Positions 44,951 through 55,033 of a stretch of 64,000 nt of DNA are shown piece after piece (position 1 is the first letter of the stretch; the number at the start of each line of letters is the position of its first letter). This stretch comes from Sphingobium sp. AP50. Lineage in GTDB: Bacteria > Pseudomonadota > Alphaproteobacteria > Sphingomonadales > Sphingomonadaceae. A program made the position numbers and the translations under genes. The DNA lies in contig NZ_FNYZ01000023.1 in the NCBI RefSeq assembly GCF_900109095.1, positions 1 through 64,000 on the forward strand, in the 5' to 3' direction. Under the pieces are notes generated by a model. That model ran no database searches. It was not told where the DNA came from and saw only the letters and a list, made by a program, of their open reading frames with translations.

Positions 44951-45203
44951 CGCATTCGCCTTCCGTCCTGCAGCTTAACCACATGTCAAGTGACTGTGAC
45001 ATCGCCACGACCCGCTTCCACCATGGGGATGGATCTTGCCGCTGCAGCCAGCCCCGGCATAAGACCAGGCGCGGCAAGCAGCGCGGCTGCGCTCACCATC
45101 ATGATGGCAATTTGGGTATGAGTGGTCTCTTTCCATTTGGAGAAAAGATCAATTTTCTCCCGCCGGTCCGCGCGACGGAGCGGACCGGCGGTGCAGGCTG
45201 CGG

Positions 45204-46175
45204 TCAGCGTTGCAGGGCTTTGCTGTGGACATATCCGGCAGCGGCCAGATCCTGCACCACATGGCCCAGCGATTTGTAGAGAGTGATGTCTTCGTTGGAA
45301 GTTCTACCATCGATCTGGCCGAGCAGGACCTCCCCAATCTCTGCGACGATATGATCATCGTCGATCAGCCCTGCTGCCTTGGCGTTCAAAAACTCAGCCC
45401 CGGCCGCCAGCACCGATCGTCGACTGTCCGCGATGAAGCGGCTACCGACGACCAGCGCGTCGTCGATCTCGACCGGACCGGCATGGCTGGATCCCACGAT
45501 ATTGACATGCGATCCGGGGCGGACCCATTCGCCCAGTAAGACAGGGGTCGCGGAACCGGTTACAGTGCAAATGATGTCGGCGTCCTGCGCTGCCAGCCGC
45601 CCGTCCATCACGGCGCGCGCCGGAACCCCCGTGGCCGCCTCCGCCCGAACGGCAAAGGCCTCCGCCGCATCTTGGCTGCGCGCCCAGACGATAATCTCGC
45701 TCAACGCGCGGACCTTCGCTATCGCCCGCACATGCGTCCATGCCTGCGCGCCGCAGCCATAGACGGCCAGCCTGCTCGCGTCCGGGCGGGCGAGCGCGTC
45801 GGTCGCGACCGCGCTCGCCGCCGCCGTCCGGATGTGCGTGACTTCGCCCGCGTCAGCGATGCAGGCGACCGTACCGTCGGCGCGATCGAACAACACAACG
45901 ACACCCCGATGAGCCGACCGGCCGGGGTCGTTGCGGTCGGCATAAGCGGTGATCACCTTGGCGCCGAAACCATGCGGCGCTTCCAGCATGCCAGGCATCA
46001 GAGCGAAGAGATCGCCTGGCGCGAGCGGTATGATGGTGCGCAGCGGCTGTTCCGTGCCGCCCGCAGTGAAGTTGCGCATCGCATCTCGCACAGCGCCGAT
46101 GCACCCTTCAAAGTCCAACAGTTCGCGAACCTGATCGGCATCGTAAAAGGGGATGGAGCGGGATGTGGACGTCAT
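45204..46175 (-). CDS. Ornithine cyclodeaminase / mu-crystallin family protein
   Basis: A 323-residue NAD(P)-dependent protein. The ATG at 46175 is supported by the family-typical start SIPFYDADQVRELLDFEGCI. The core has EQPLRTIIPLAPGD, GFGAKVITAYADRN, the Rossmann motif VYGCGAQAWTHVRAIAKV and ADIICTVTGSATPVL. Family members include ornithine cyclodeaminase, alanine dehydrogenase and ketimine or N-methyl-amino-acid reductases; the specific reaction is not readable. It overlaps the end of the Rieske gene by 68 bases and belongs to the S10-M19-Rieske-OCD operon. A role in handling cyclic imines or N-alkyl amino acids would fit the context. Confidence 0.85.
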   Translation of the reverse strand: MTSTSRSIPFYDADQVRELLDFEGCIGAVRDAMRNFTAGGTEQPLRTIIPLAPGDLFALMPGMLEAPHGFGAKVITAYADRNDPGRSAHRGVVVLFDRADGTVACIADAGEVTHIRTAAASAVATDALARPDASRLAVYGCGAQAWTHVRAIAKVRALSEIIVWARSQDAAEAFAVRAEAATGVPARAVMDGRLAAQDADIICTVTGSATPVLLGEWVRPGSHVNIVGSSHAGPVEIDDALVVGSRFIADSRRSVLAAGAEFLNAKAAGLIDDDHIVAEIGEVLLGQIDGRTSNEDITLYKSLGHVVQDLAAAGYVHSKALQR

Positions 46176-47429
46176 CAAACTGTACCTTTTTAATATAAAT
46201 TCGGTCGATTCCGGAAATTTCATGCTGCGAAAGCAGGCTCTCCATCGTCGCGACATAATCGCAGACAAAGGCCGACATCCGAGCCTCCAGCGCGGTATAA
46301 GGCTCCGGCCAATAAGCGGGCGAAGCGACCCCCGCCGCATTTTGCTCCCCGATCGTCCTGTCCTGGCGCATCGTGACATTCCACATGAATGTCAGGTCAT
46401 CCATGTGGATCGATGCAAGCTCGGCTTGCTCGTCCACCAGCCAAGTCAAAGCGACATCGGTGTCTTCAGGGCCGTGCGGCATGAACTGGAAAAGGACGAT
46501 ATGGTCGTTATAGGAACTTGCGAAGCAGAGTTGGTCGAAGTGGAAGGCCGTTTCGTCGCAATCATATTGATCGAATTCACCCATAAGAGCGGCGATCGCA
46601 TCACCGCCGCGTGATGCGGTCTTTCGATCGAGGCCGATCGGCTGATGATAGAGGGAAATGTGAACCGCCTCTGTGCCGCCCTGTCCGCAGGCGCTGCCAT
46701 AATAGGGGGAACCGCTCAACCCGGACCGCCATTGTGCCACGAAATCCTGCCAGCTGTCAGCGGCTGCGCTGTCGGGGATTTCTGAGATGGCGACAGGCCC
46801 ATTCATGCGGAAATATGCGGGTTGTGCCGGCCGGCAATGATGACATTCGAAGAAGTTTTCGAGCACCAGGTTCAAGTTTGCGCGGGTGGGATATTTACGC
46901 TGCACCGCAACATTATTCCGGGCAAAGTCCTGATGGCGCATGGCTGGGCGCAAGGCCTCCCCGAGCGGCGCTAGGTCCGGCAGCACATCCGGATTTACCC
47001 TGTAGAAGATCAGACCCTCGACCTCGTGGCAGGTGACCGGGCGCAGGGCCAGATCCGCCGCGTCGGTGCCATTGGGCAGATCCTTAACGCTGTGCAGTTC
47101 TCCGGTCAGTCGGAGAGACCAGGCATGGTAAGGGCAGACAAGCAGCGGACTCTTGCCATCCTGCTTGCGGATTCTTGATCCGCGGCGGGTGCAGACATTG
47201 TGGAACTCGCGATAGCCGCCGGCGCCCGCATTTACCACGATGATTTCTTGTCCGAACAGAAACTGGACGACATGCGCGTCCAGCTGGGGCAGTTCGTGAC
47301 ATGGGCGACGACCGTCCATTTCCGAGAGAAGATCAACTGCTCCTCCAGCGCGCGAGTGCTCGCCTCGCGGTAGAAAGGGCGCTCCAAACACCAGCCGGGC
47401 CGATAGCAACTGAGCAGGTCTTCAATCAT
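46108..47429 (-). pseudogene. Rieske ring-hydroxylating/demethylating oxygenase alpha subunit, decayed
   Basis: It resembles the glycine-betaine/carnitine-type Rieske oxygenases: start LLSCYRPGWCLERPFYREAS at 47429, one frameshift near 47300, then FGQEIIVVNAGAGGYREFHN. Three metal-site changes or breaks are visible. The first Rieske motif is Cys-Thr-Arg (CTRRGS) where Cys-x-His is needed (Arg codon at 47185-47187); the second, CPYH, is intact. The mononuclear iron site reads ENFFECHHCRPAQP where the family has a second His before Pro (Gln codon at 46822-46824). The enzyme should be inactive. In the family such proteins remove N-methyl groups from quaternary amines. Confidence 0.8.
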
Positions 47430-48424
47430 TTCCAGACGATTTTCGCCACGCGTAGAAAGTTTCCGCCCAAAATTCCTTTCAGCGTATCGCCATCATAACC
47501 GCGTTCGATCAAGATCGCGACCACCTGCGGCAGATCGCCGGGTGGAAGGAAACTGATAGAACCGTCATGGTAGCCTTCTTCGACCGGCCAATATTCCGGA
47601 TTCTTCGCGACGATCTCATCAATATCTGCGACCTCTACCGGGAAGCCATAGTCCAGCCCCAATCCCACATGATCGGGACCCGCAACCGCGACGATATGGT
47701 CGATATGATCTGCCATGCGCTGCGCAAGTGGAGCTTCGCGCCCCAACATCAGATCAATGCCGTTCACGCCGATCACCCCGCCGGTGGCGGCGCAGGCCCG
47801 GATTTGTTCGTCTGTGATGTTGCGCCCATGCGGCGCCACGGCCTTGGCATTGGAATGGGAGAAGATAACCGGTTGCGCTGAATGGGCCATCGCGTCCATG
47901 CTGGTACGATAACCGGCGTGACTGACGTCGACAAACATGCCGACGCGGTTCATCTCTTCGATGACGGAGCGGCCGAAGGCTGTCAGGCCGCAATCCTCGT
48001 CATGGCATCCGCCGCCCGCCGCCGAATTGCGGTTATAGGCGAAATGCATTTGGCGCACGCCTAGATGATGGTAGAATTCGACCATTTCGATGCGTTCGTC
48101 GAGCGCCGCCATTCCTTCAAGATCGAAGCTAACGGCCAGCCTGCGCTCAGCTACTGCGGCGGCGATGTCGTCTGCCGTCGATGCCAGCCGGTAGAGGTCC
48201 GGCCGGGCAATAATGCGGTGCCGGAAATTGGCGACAGTCCGCACGCATTCCTGCCAGGGCATGAGATCGAAGCCGACATTGATTGACAGATAGTCGACCC
48301 CGGCGCGGCTCCAGATTGACAGATTGTCCAGATCCGCAGCCGGATCAGGCATGAAGCCGGAATGGGTGTCCCAAACAAGGCTGTTTTCGATTAGGGCGCT
48401 TGCCCGCTGTTCAGCGTCCATCAT
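47426..48424 (-). CDS. Membrane-dipeptidase-like (M19) metallohydrolase
   Basis: A 332-residue amidohydrolase of the renal-dipeptidase family. Metal-site segments are DTHSGFMPD (His21, but Gly23 where classical members have Asp), SFDLEGM (Glu), MFVDVSHAGYR (His) and PVIFSHSNAKAV (His); NITDEQIRACAATGGVIGVN and GLGLDYGF follow. There is no signal peptide, so it is probably cytoplasmic. It lies 8 bases after the S10 copy 4 stop and overlaps the Rieske start by 4 bases. It likely cleaves dipeptides left by the S10 enzymes; the Asp-to-Gly change may shift metal use or substrate. Confidence 0.87.
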   Translation of the reverse strand: MMDAEQRASALIENSLVWDTHSGFMPDPAADLDNLSIWSRAGVDYLSINVGFDLMPWQECVRTVANFRHRIIARPDLYRLASTADDIAAAVAERRLAVSFDLEGMAALDERIEMVEFYHHLGVRQMHFAYNRNSAAGGGCHDEDCGLTAFGRSVIEEMNRVGMFVDVSHAGYRTSMDAMAHSAQPVIFSHSNAKAVAPHGRNITDEQIRACAATGGVIGVNGIDLMLGREAPLAQRMADHIDHIVAVAGPDHVGLGLDYGFPVEVADIDEIVAKNPEYWPVEEGYHDGSISFLPPGDLPQVVAILIERGYDGDTLKGILGGNFLRVAKIVWK

Positions 48425-48432
48425 ACTGTCTC

Positions 48433-50028
48433 TTACTGTTTTGCCGCTGGCGGTACCTGCGGATAGCCGCGCGACGCGACCGGACGGCCCGTCACGAAGG
48501 CGCGGATGTCGTTGGCAAAGGCCGCGCGGCCTGCAGTGTCCGAATAGAGCATATGCCCGCCGCCGTAGCGCGCAAAGGTGATGCGATCGGCTGGAACATC
48601 GATCTGACTGAACAAGTAGTCGGTCGCACCCATCGAACTGGTAGTGTCAAACACGCCCTGCGTTACCATGAGGCGCATTTGCGGTTGCACGCGCATCTGT
48701 TCCTGAAGGACAATGTCAAGCAGTGGGGCGGGTGGCCTGATATAGGACCAGGTGTCTTCGAACGCATAAGGGTTGGGGACGACCGAACGGAACGCAGGAA
48801 GGCCGCGAGCGCCCAGGATTTGCGCTGCGTAGCGTTCGCTGGCAATCGTGATGCCACGCAACGCGCCTTCCCAGTCGCGGTCCGCATCCTTGGGCGCTGC
48901 GTTCAGTGGTTCGGTTTCACGACCGTCGAATTGCCCCAGCGCCAGCCCTTTGTCGGCCAGCATCTGCTGACGCGGATTGTCGATGCGCAGGCCTCCGGCA
49001 AGCCACGTTTCCGCGGCTATGCCGGTCAGCCCGGCTAGGCGCGCCGCAATCTGCCCGCGTCGTTCATCATTTAGTCGGTTCCCTGCCAGCAGCGCCGGGG
49101 CATATTCCTCCAGTTCGAAATGTTGCGCCGCCTCAACAGCCTGGCTGAGCGTCTGGCTGCGGTTATCGATCAGACCATGATACCAGCCAAGGGCGGCAAT
49201 ATCCGGCAGGCGATAGGCTGCCCGCAGCGGATCGGGCAGGCGTCGTACACTCGATTCCGGCGGCCCATTATAGGTGATCGCCTGAGAAATCAGGATTAGG
49301 CCCGCCACCCGCAAGTGGGGGGTGGCCGCCGCCAGATCGCGCGAGAGCATCACCGATCGGAGCGATCCATAGCTTTCGCCCGCGATGTAGACAGGCGCGG
49401 TCATGTTGCCATGATCGGTCAGCCAGCGAAGAATCACCTGCGCGAAAGCAAAGGAATCGCCGTCATTGGACCGGAAGGTCAGCGGATCGCTGCCCGGCAG
49501 CGGACGGCCGAAACCCGTTTCCGGCGCATCGATGAAGACAAGATCGGCGACGTCCAGCACAGTGTCACGGTTGTCGACCACGGGCGTGTTCACGTCGGCA
49601 ATGGCAGCCATGTCGAACTTAGTGAAGCGCTGCGGTCCGAGCGCACCGAACATAAGGGTGTTGGATGCCGCGCCCGGGCCGCCGTTGAAGATGAAAATGA
49701 CCGGACGAGGAGATTGAGAGGCCTTGCCCTTCACGGTGAAAGTGTGGACGAACATGCTCGTCGCTGGCTTGCCTTTTCGATCCTTAACCAGCATTTCCTG
49801 CAGACCCGCCCGATAGCGGATCGATTTGCCGCCGAACGTGCCCTGACGCCGCGCTTCGAACTTTCTTGGCCCAATGTCTGCCATGAAGGTGAGTGCTGGC
49901 CAGCTGGAGGAGGACACTGCGGGTGTCGCAGCCGTGCCAACGGGAGCCTGCCCCGCGCCATTTGCAGCGGTCGCAATCAGTGACAGACCAGTCATAACAA
50001 TGACGATCGCCTTATGTCTCAAAATCAT
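48433..50028 (-). CDS. S10-family serine carboxypeptidase, secreted (copy 4)
   Basis: A 531-residue S10 peptidase with signal peptide (MILRHKAIVIVMTGLSLIATA, cleavage near ANGAG). It has the oxyanion loop NGGPGAAS, Ser219 in canonical GESYG, Asp461 (GVFDTTSS) and His492 (GGGHMLYSD). All catalytic features are intact. It is the first gene of a minus-strand operon with the M19 hydrolase, Rieske oxygenase, OCD-like protein and S10 copy 3. The 14-bp palindrome lies 70 bases upstream of its ATG. Confidence 0.9.
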   Translation of the reverse strand: MILRHKAIVIVMTGLSLIATAANGAGQAPVGTAATPAVSSSSWPALTFMADIGPRKFEARRQGTFGGKSIRYRAGLQEMLVKDRKGKPATSMFVHTFTVKGKASQSPRPVIFIFNGGPGAASNTLMFGALGPQRFTKFDMAAIADVNTPVVDNRDTVLDVADLVFIDAPETGFGRPLPGSDPLTFRSNDGDSFAFAQVILRWLTDHGNMTAPVYIAGESYGSLRSVMLSRDLAAATPHLRVAGLILISQAITYNGPPESSVRRLPDPLRAAYRLPDIAALGWYHGLIDNRSQTLSQAVEAAQHFELEEYAPALLAGNRLNDERRGQIAARLAGLTGIAAETWLAGGLRIDNPRQQMLADKGLALGQFDGRETEPLNAAPKDADRDWEGALRGITIASERYAAQILGARGLPAFRSVVPNPYAFEDTWSYIRPPAPLLDIVLQEQMRVQPQMRLMVTQGVFDTTSSMGATDYLFSQIDVPADRITFARYGGGHMLYSDTAGRAAFANDIRAFVTGRPVASRGYPQVPPAAKQ

Positions 50029-50097
50029 CCACCACCCTTTTGCGACAGGCCGGCACTGGCGCCCGGACCACGTCGGACATCAACCCCATCCATCACG

Positions 50098-50111
50098 ATA
50101 CACAAGTGTAT
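50098..50111. promoter_or_regulatory. ATACA-N4-TGTAT operator before S10 copy 4 operon
   Basis: ATACACAAGTGTAT, perfect arms and in fact a full 14-bp palindrome apart from its centre. On the minus strand TTGCAT and TATCGT flank it with a 16-base spacer, giving a possible promoter for the S10-M19-Rieske-OCD operon. Confidence 0.65.
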
Positions 50112-50502
50112 GAGCTATGCAACTGCCTTTCTTAGTCCTTCTTTCAACTTGCTTTAACGCCATTTGATCGTCGGTCGCTGCGGCGTCGATCGGGGTCTTT
50201 CACAGCTTCGAGATTGCGGAAATCCGGCGGCGTCTAGCCGTACCCGAGGTGCCCACTGGGTGGAAGCAGGTTGGTGTGAATTCGAACCGGCTGCGCAATT
50301 AAGCTGTTCAAACTTCCATATTCGATCTTTTGGCTGTTTATTTCCTGGCTAGTGAAAGGTGAAGCCCTCGTTTTCAGTTTCTGTGGTACCGGATGGCTTG
50401 ATCGTTCGAGAAACGCCTCACCCCAGCAGGGACGGCGCTGCCAGCAACGCTCGAAACGACGACGCGAATATTACAGCGAGATGCGATATTAGGCGCCTAA
50501 CA
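50112..50502. other. Intergenic region between divergent S10 and TonB units
   Basis: About 390 bases bounded on both sides by copies of the palindrome. The short frame at 50164-50352 has no recognisable domain. I see no gene. It contains the promoter zones of two divergent units. Confidence 0.5.
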
Positions 50503-50516
50503 ATACATGTATGTAT
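50503..50516. promoter_or_regulatory. ATACA-N4-TGTAT operator before decayed TonB receptor
   Basis: ATACATGTATGTAT, perfect arms, 67 bases before the signal-peptide ATG at 50584. CTAACA directly precedes it and TATCC follows about 16 bases later, the same hexamer-operator arrangement as at sox. The site is preserved although the gene is broken. Confidence 0.65.
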
Positions 50517-50583
50517 CTTATCCATTCTTTACGCTTGCAGGCAGCCAAAAGGGGGGCGGGAGAATATTTCGGGAAAACATACT

Positions 50584-52240
50584 ATGCGCTTTGCTGTTAA
50601 TATTGCTCTTGGAGTTTCAACGGCTATCGTTGTGCTTTGGGTGACAGGGGCCGCCTCGGCACAGACGTGGCAGAGGCTTCCGCCGCCGGTGACGAAAATG
50701 TAGTCACCGCGCAAAAGCACGAAGAGCGTCTGATCGACGCTCCGGTAGCCGTCAGCGCGGTTACCTCCAGCACGCTAATCGAACAGAATCTCGGTTTCAT
50801 CCGCGATTTCTATACCCGCATCAACGATATACAGCTCTGCATCAACACGACGCGGGATATCGCTGCGTGGCATCAACACCGACGGCGGGACGAATCCAAC
50901 CGTCTCCGTCCTTATCGACGATGTCCAGTTCGGATCTTCGACCTATCTGGGCAAGCCGCCGCTTCCGGACCTCGACCCCGCGACCTTGAAGCGGGTTGGA
51001 GTGTTGCGCGAACCGAAGGGAACACTAACTGATGCGTCGAGTCTTGTTGGACTTATCAAATATGTGACCAAGGGTCCGAGTGCTACGGAATTTTTAGGCT
51101 TGGCCGAAGCCGGCGTGAACACGGTCGGACGGGCGGGAAGGCTGGTCGGTTCGCGGATCGCTGAACGCGCCGATCTTACGGGGCAAGATCGGCATGATCG
51201 TCAGCGGCTTTTAACGCGACGATACGGGTTACATCGACAGCATTTTTCGGGAGGCGAACTGGTCGAGTAGGTCAACAAGAATGGGGTCTATGGTGGACGC
51301 GCTGCGCTGATCCTGCGTCCTATCGACATTCTGCCGGTGACGCTGTCGGCATTGTATCAAAGCAGAATTCCGCCGAATTCGCCGCGATCGCGATATGCTC
51401 CAGCTATCCGACGATGCTGACCATCGGAACCATGACGCCGGTCGTCTACGAGCCCCGGGGCGTGCCCAATCCTCGGACGTCGCGTTCGGCAGTCGTGCCA
51501 TCGAGCAACGAAGTGCAACTTCGCACTGCGCGTCTCCCGGTTGATCTCGAATCGATGCAGGTCGCGTCGATCACTGCATGGCCCCTAATGAGAGAGCCAC
51601 GGTCAACGATTCAACCGCCCGTTTCGGGTCGCCCCTGCTGGAGCGGGTCGGAGTCCGCCCCACTGGCGGAACCTACTTGTTCGGGGAACCGATCCTAACG
51701 AACAAGTTTACGCAGGAAATCCGCTCCTCCAATCAGGGAAGTGTCGCCGAGTGGCTGGCGGTCGTGTTCTATACTCATGAACGCACCAAACTCACGCAGT
51801 CCATCGACCGCACCGGCAACGCGCCCAATGTCACGGTCTTTAGCGGTTCGAGCATTTCCAGCTATGCGGAGAAAGGCGCCTTCGCCGATCTGACCTATCA
51901 TGCGACCGAAAAGTTTGATGGGCAGGGCGGTATCCGCTATGCTGCCAAAGGACAGTACTATCGGGTTCTCAGTGTCGTCGATACCCCCGTCCAAGGCGTT
52001 TTCGGCCCGGGCGAAGACCATCTGTTCACGTCGAAAGAAGACGCGATCATCTGGTTGCTGACCCCGACCTATCTATATACGCACGATCTGATGCCCCATC
52101 TGCGCGGAGCGAGCGGCTATCGTGCGGACGGCCCCAATTCCAACACGCCGGGCGTCGCGCCGTCGTTCCGTTCCGATACCGTGATGAATTATGAAGCGGG
52201 CATAATGGGCAAGTTGCTAGCGAAAGCTTCCGTCTTTTAA
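50584..52240 (+). pseudogene. TonB-dependent receptor, decayed (copy 3)
   Basis: The start at 50584 has an intact signal peptide (MRFAVNIALGVSTAIVVLWV, ending ASAQ). After it, receptor segments occur in changing frames: VTAQKHEERLIDAPVAVSAV, LIDDVQFGSSTYLGKPPLPD-like text near 50920, SSLVGLIKYVTKGPS, then from 51700 a long stretch FTQEIRSSNQGSVAEWLAVV, FADLTYHATEKFDGQGGIRY and YEAGIMGKLLAK. The last ~200 residues of the barrel are missing; the frame runs straight into CapA-like sequence. At least four frameshifts. Paralogous to copies 1 and 2. Confidence 0.85.
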
Positions 52241-52244
52241 AGAA

Positions 52245-52819
52245 TCGGGTCTGACCTATGACGTTGCCGGCCCCGATCGCGAGGCTCTACTGGGTTCGAT
52301 CTGTCAGGTAAGGCGCGGCAATGATATTGTGATCTTCACCATTCACGCGCATCGAACTGTCAATGGCGGTCAGGATCATCTCGTCCAGGGTAATAGTCTC
52401 GCGCCCGCTGATTCTGATATTCTTTTACGATAACGAAATCGACACTTGAGTCTATGCTTTGTTGGTGATCGTGCTGACCTAGTTCAGGAAATTAAGGTCT
52501 ACCATGCGTGTCTTATATTCTAAGGCCTCGGCGGCCTGTTCTTTGGATGCGACAAAAGCCGGGCCATTCACTGGTTTGACAGCATCGTCGCCACGTCATT
52601 ATATCGCGCTAGAAAGCCATATTGCATCAAATTAGATCGGATTTTCCTGGCGGAGGCGCTGGATGATCGTCCGCACGCGCTGCAAGGGGGCTTCCATAAC
52701 TGGCGACCGTACCCGAAGCCGCAAGAAACTTGCGCGAAGTGGAGAAACGGTCGCGATGGTACGGCACCGCGATTCGGATTGAAAATGGCGTGGGTTTCGT
52801 CCGACTTGACGGCAAATGA
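52245..52819 (+). pseudogene. CapA-family protein, C-terminal remnant
   Basis: Right after the broken TonB the plus strand reads GLTYDVAGPDREALLGSICQ and IVIFTIHAHRTVNGGQDH, matching the intact CapA protein's GLTFDVSDKDRAALLASVS and LVLFSIHAHETRSGG. The end, GTAIRIENGVGFVRLDGK before a TGA at 52817, corresponds to the family C-terminus. Stops and shifts fill the middle, and the N-terminal ~250 residues are deleted together with the end of the TonB gene. This repeats the TonB-CapA gene order of 28105-31906. Confidence 0.7.
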
Positions 52820-52850
52820 CGGCGCCCACGCCTTTCTTATTGAGTTAACG

Positions 52851-52864
52851 AGACATAGGTGTAT
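52851..52864. promoter_or_regulatory. ATACA-N4-TGTAT-type operator before MFS copy 2
   Basis: AGACATAGGTGTAT matches the palindrome with one mismatch in the left arm. TTGAGT at 52840 and TATCGT at 52862 (16-base spacer) form a likely promoter that the site overlaps, as at 39603. The MFS ATG is 74 bases on. Confidence 0.5.
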
Positions 52865-52937
52865 CGTTGATTTCCTAATCTAGTGACGAGATCAGCTCAA
52901 TGTCCAACCACTTACCCATGTCCGGCGTTTCATTGTA

Positions 52938-54215
52938 ATGACAGGCAACTTTCCCGCACGTCCCGTGCTGTTCGTACTGACATTGTTCATTTTCGTGAAC
53001 TATCTGGATCGCTATGCGCTTTCCATCCTGCTTGAGCCGATCAAGCAGGATTTGGGGTTGTCGGACACACAGATCGGCCTTCTCACTGGAGCGGCTTTTG
53101 CGCTGCTTTATTCCACGCTGGCCATTCCAGTTGCTCGTCTGGCCGAACACTGCAATCGCATGCATGTTCTGCTCGGCGCGATCCTGATCTGGAGCCTCGG
53201 CACGGCGCTATGCGGGGTGGCGGGAACTTTCGTGTCCTTCTTCCTCGCCCGCATGCTGGTCGGCAGCGGCGAGTCTGGGGCCGTGCCGCCTGCTCATGCG
53301 ATTGTCGGCGACGCCTTTTCGATCGAGCGGCGGGGCACTGCGCTCGCGATCTTCAGCCTTGGCGGCGCGCTTGGCACCGCGCTCGCCCCGATGGTGGCAG
53401 GGCAGTTGGAAACGCATATCGGTTGGCGGGGCGCGTTTCTGGTTCTCGGCTCGCTGGGCTTGCCGGTGGCGCTTTTGCTGCTGCTGATCGTCAAGGATCC
53501 GCCACGGGGACATTCGGAGGGGTTGTCTCCGGTGAATGTAGCTCCGCCGCCGCTGGTTCTGGTCGTTCGCCGCCTGTTTAAGCGGCGCTCCTTCGCCCTG
53601 TTGATACCGGCAATGGTTGCTCTTGGGCTTGGCGAATATAGCCTGTTTCTTTGGCTTCCTTCCTATTTCGTCCGCAGCTTCGGCAAGTCTCCGGCGGAGG
53701 TGGGAATGTTGCTGACCCTGTATCAAGGCCTGCCGCTGCTGGCTGGCACATTGTTAGGCGGGCTCGTCAGTGATCGGTTGATCCGTCGCGACCGGCGCTG
53801 GCTGACATGGCTGCCTGCGCTTGCCTGCACGCTGGTCGCAGCTGGCAGTGCGCTGATCTTTCTCACCTCCGATTTCCGTTGGGCGCTGACTTTGCTCATC
53901 GTTCCGTCGACCGCCTGCGGTCTCTATCTCGGCCCGAGCTATGCGGCGATACAGGCGCTGGCGGGCGCTCGCTCGCGGGCCACGGCCACGGCCATATTGA
54001 CCTTTGCCGTCAATCTGCTGGGATTGGGGCTAGGGCCGTTATTGATCGGCGGGACAAGCGATTTGCTCAAGGCGCGATTCGGGGATGATTCTTTGCGGTA
54101 CGCCTTCTTCCTCGTCCCGCCGCTCTATCTGCTCTCCGCGCTGATCTTCCTAATCGCCGCGCGGTTCATGCTTGCAGGCATCCGGGAGGCGGAAGCCGAA
54201 AGCCGTCTGGAATGA
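52938..54215 (+). CDS. MFS transporter, spinster-like (copy 2)
   Basis: A 425-residue 12-segment carrier with FIFVNYLDRYALSILLEPIK, IPVARLAEHCNRMHVLLG and ARMLVGSGESGAVPPAHAIV. It is a paralogue of the carrier at 42189 and is likewise behind a palindrome operator. It stands alone between a decayed TonB-CapA pair and a convergent S10 operon. It probably imports a regulon-related organic anion or amino-acid derivative; the substrate is unknown. Confidence 0.87.
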   Translation: MTGNFPARPVLFVLTLFIFVNYLDRYALSILLEPIKQDLGLSDTQIGLLTGAAFALLYSTLAIPVARLAEHCNRMHVLLGAILIWSLGTALCGVAGTFVSFFLARMLVGSGESGAVPPAHAIVGDAFSIERRGTALAIFSLGGALGTALAPMVAGQLETHIGWRGAFLVLGSLGLPVALLLLLIVKDPPRGHSEGLSPVNVAPPPLVLVVRRLFKRRSFALLIPAMVALGLGEYSLFLWLPSYFVRSFGKSPAEVGMLLTLYQGLPLLAGTLLGGLVSDRLIRRDRRWLTWLPALACTLVAAGSALIFLTSDFRWALTLLIVPSTACGLYLGPSYAAIQALAGARSRATATAILTFAVNLLGLGLGPLLIGGTSDLLKARFGDDSLRYAFFLVPPLYLLSALIFLIAARFMLAGIREAEAESRLE

Positions 54216-54225
54216 AGCGGGTTTA

Positions 54226-54945
54226 TCAGCGCCTCGACTGCTTGCGCCAAGCGTCATAGCGCAGCCGCAATGTCTGGACCGAATTCAGGCTTTCGCCCTT
54301 TCCCGGTTCAATCGCATCCGCTCCCACCCCTAGAGGCGACACATAAAGCTGAACGGAGAAATCTGATCGGACAAATCCTCCGCACTGGCGTGTTGGAGTC
54401 CGCGATAACCAGATAGGCGAACTTGGAATGGCGATGATTGCAGGGCTCGGCTTGACCCGGCGTCGCATCGAGGCATTTGCACCGCGTGTCGCCACCCGCG
54501 CGCTTCCCAGCTTCAAGGGCGGCCACAGCGCGGTCGGCCAAAGCACCTCGCACCTGCTTTAATGCGGCCGTCATGGCAGGTACGGTCGCTCCTGTCACCG
54601 TATTGCCCGGCATATGTTCGGTGCGATCCTGCGCGTCTCGGCGCAATTTCAGACCCGAAACCGCCGTAATACGGCCTTGGACGTCAACGATTCCGAACTG
54701 GTCCATGTCGAATTGCGGAACGGCCTTCGACTTGTCCGATATGGCTGCTGGGGCCAAGCCCTGCTTCAATCCATCCGCGATCACCGTCTGGTTCTGCAAC
54801 GATGAATCGACATAGGCCTGCGTATCGCTAACGCCTTTGCTCGGCACCATGACCGTCTCTAGCTTGCGCACCATCACGGCATCGACCTCGACATAACTCG
54901 ACAGGGCCCTTGCCATCTGGGCTGGTCTTGCTGTCAAAGCCGACT
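54226..54945 (-). pseudogene. DUF1028-family protein remnant
   Basis: The minus strand has KQGLAPAAISDKSKAVPQFD, QFGIVDVQGRITAVSGLKLR, MPGNTVTGATVPAMTAALKQ and ALADRAVAALEAGKRAGGD, the central pattern of DUF1028, whose proteins have an Ntn-hydrolase-like fold. After KFAYLVIADSNTP the frame changes and SDFSVQLYVSPLGVGADAIE continues in the frame ending at 54226. The N-terminal ~60 residues carrying the would-be nucleophile region are absent. It is the last gene of the S10 copy 5 operon. Confidence 0.65.
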
Positions 54946-55033
54946 GCCGATCATGGGGCCATGGCCGGAGAGGGAGACAAAACGATTGCGGGGCTAGTCA
55001 AGATTGCCGACGAGAGGAATATTGCGTTCCGTT

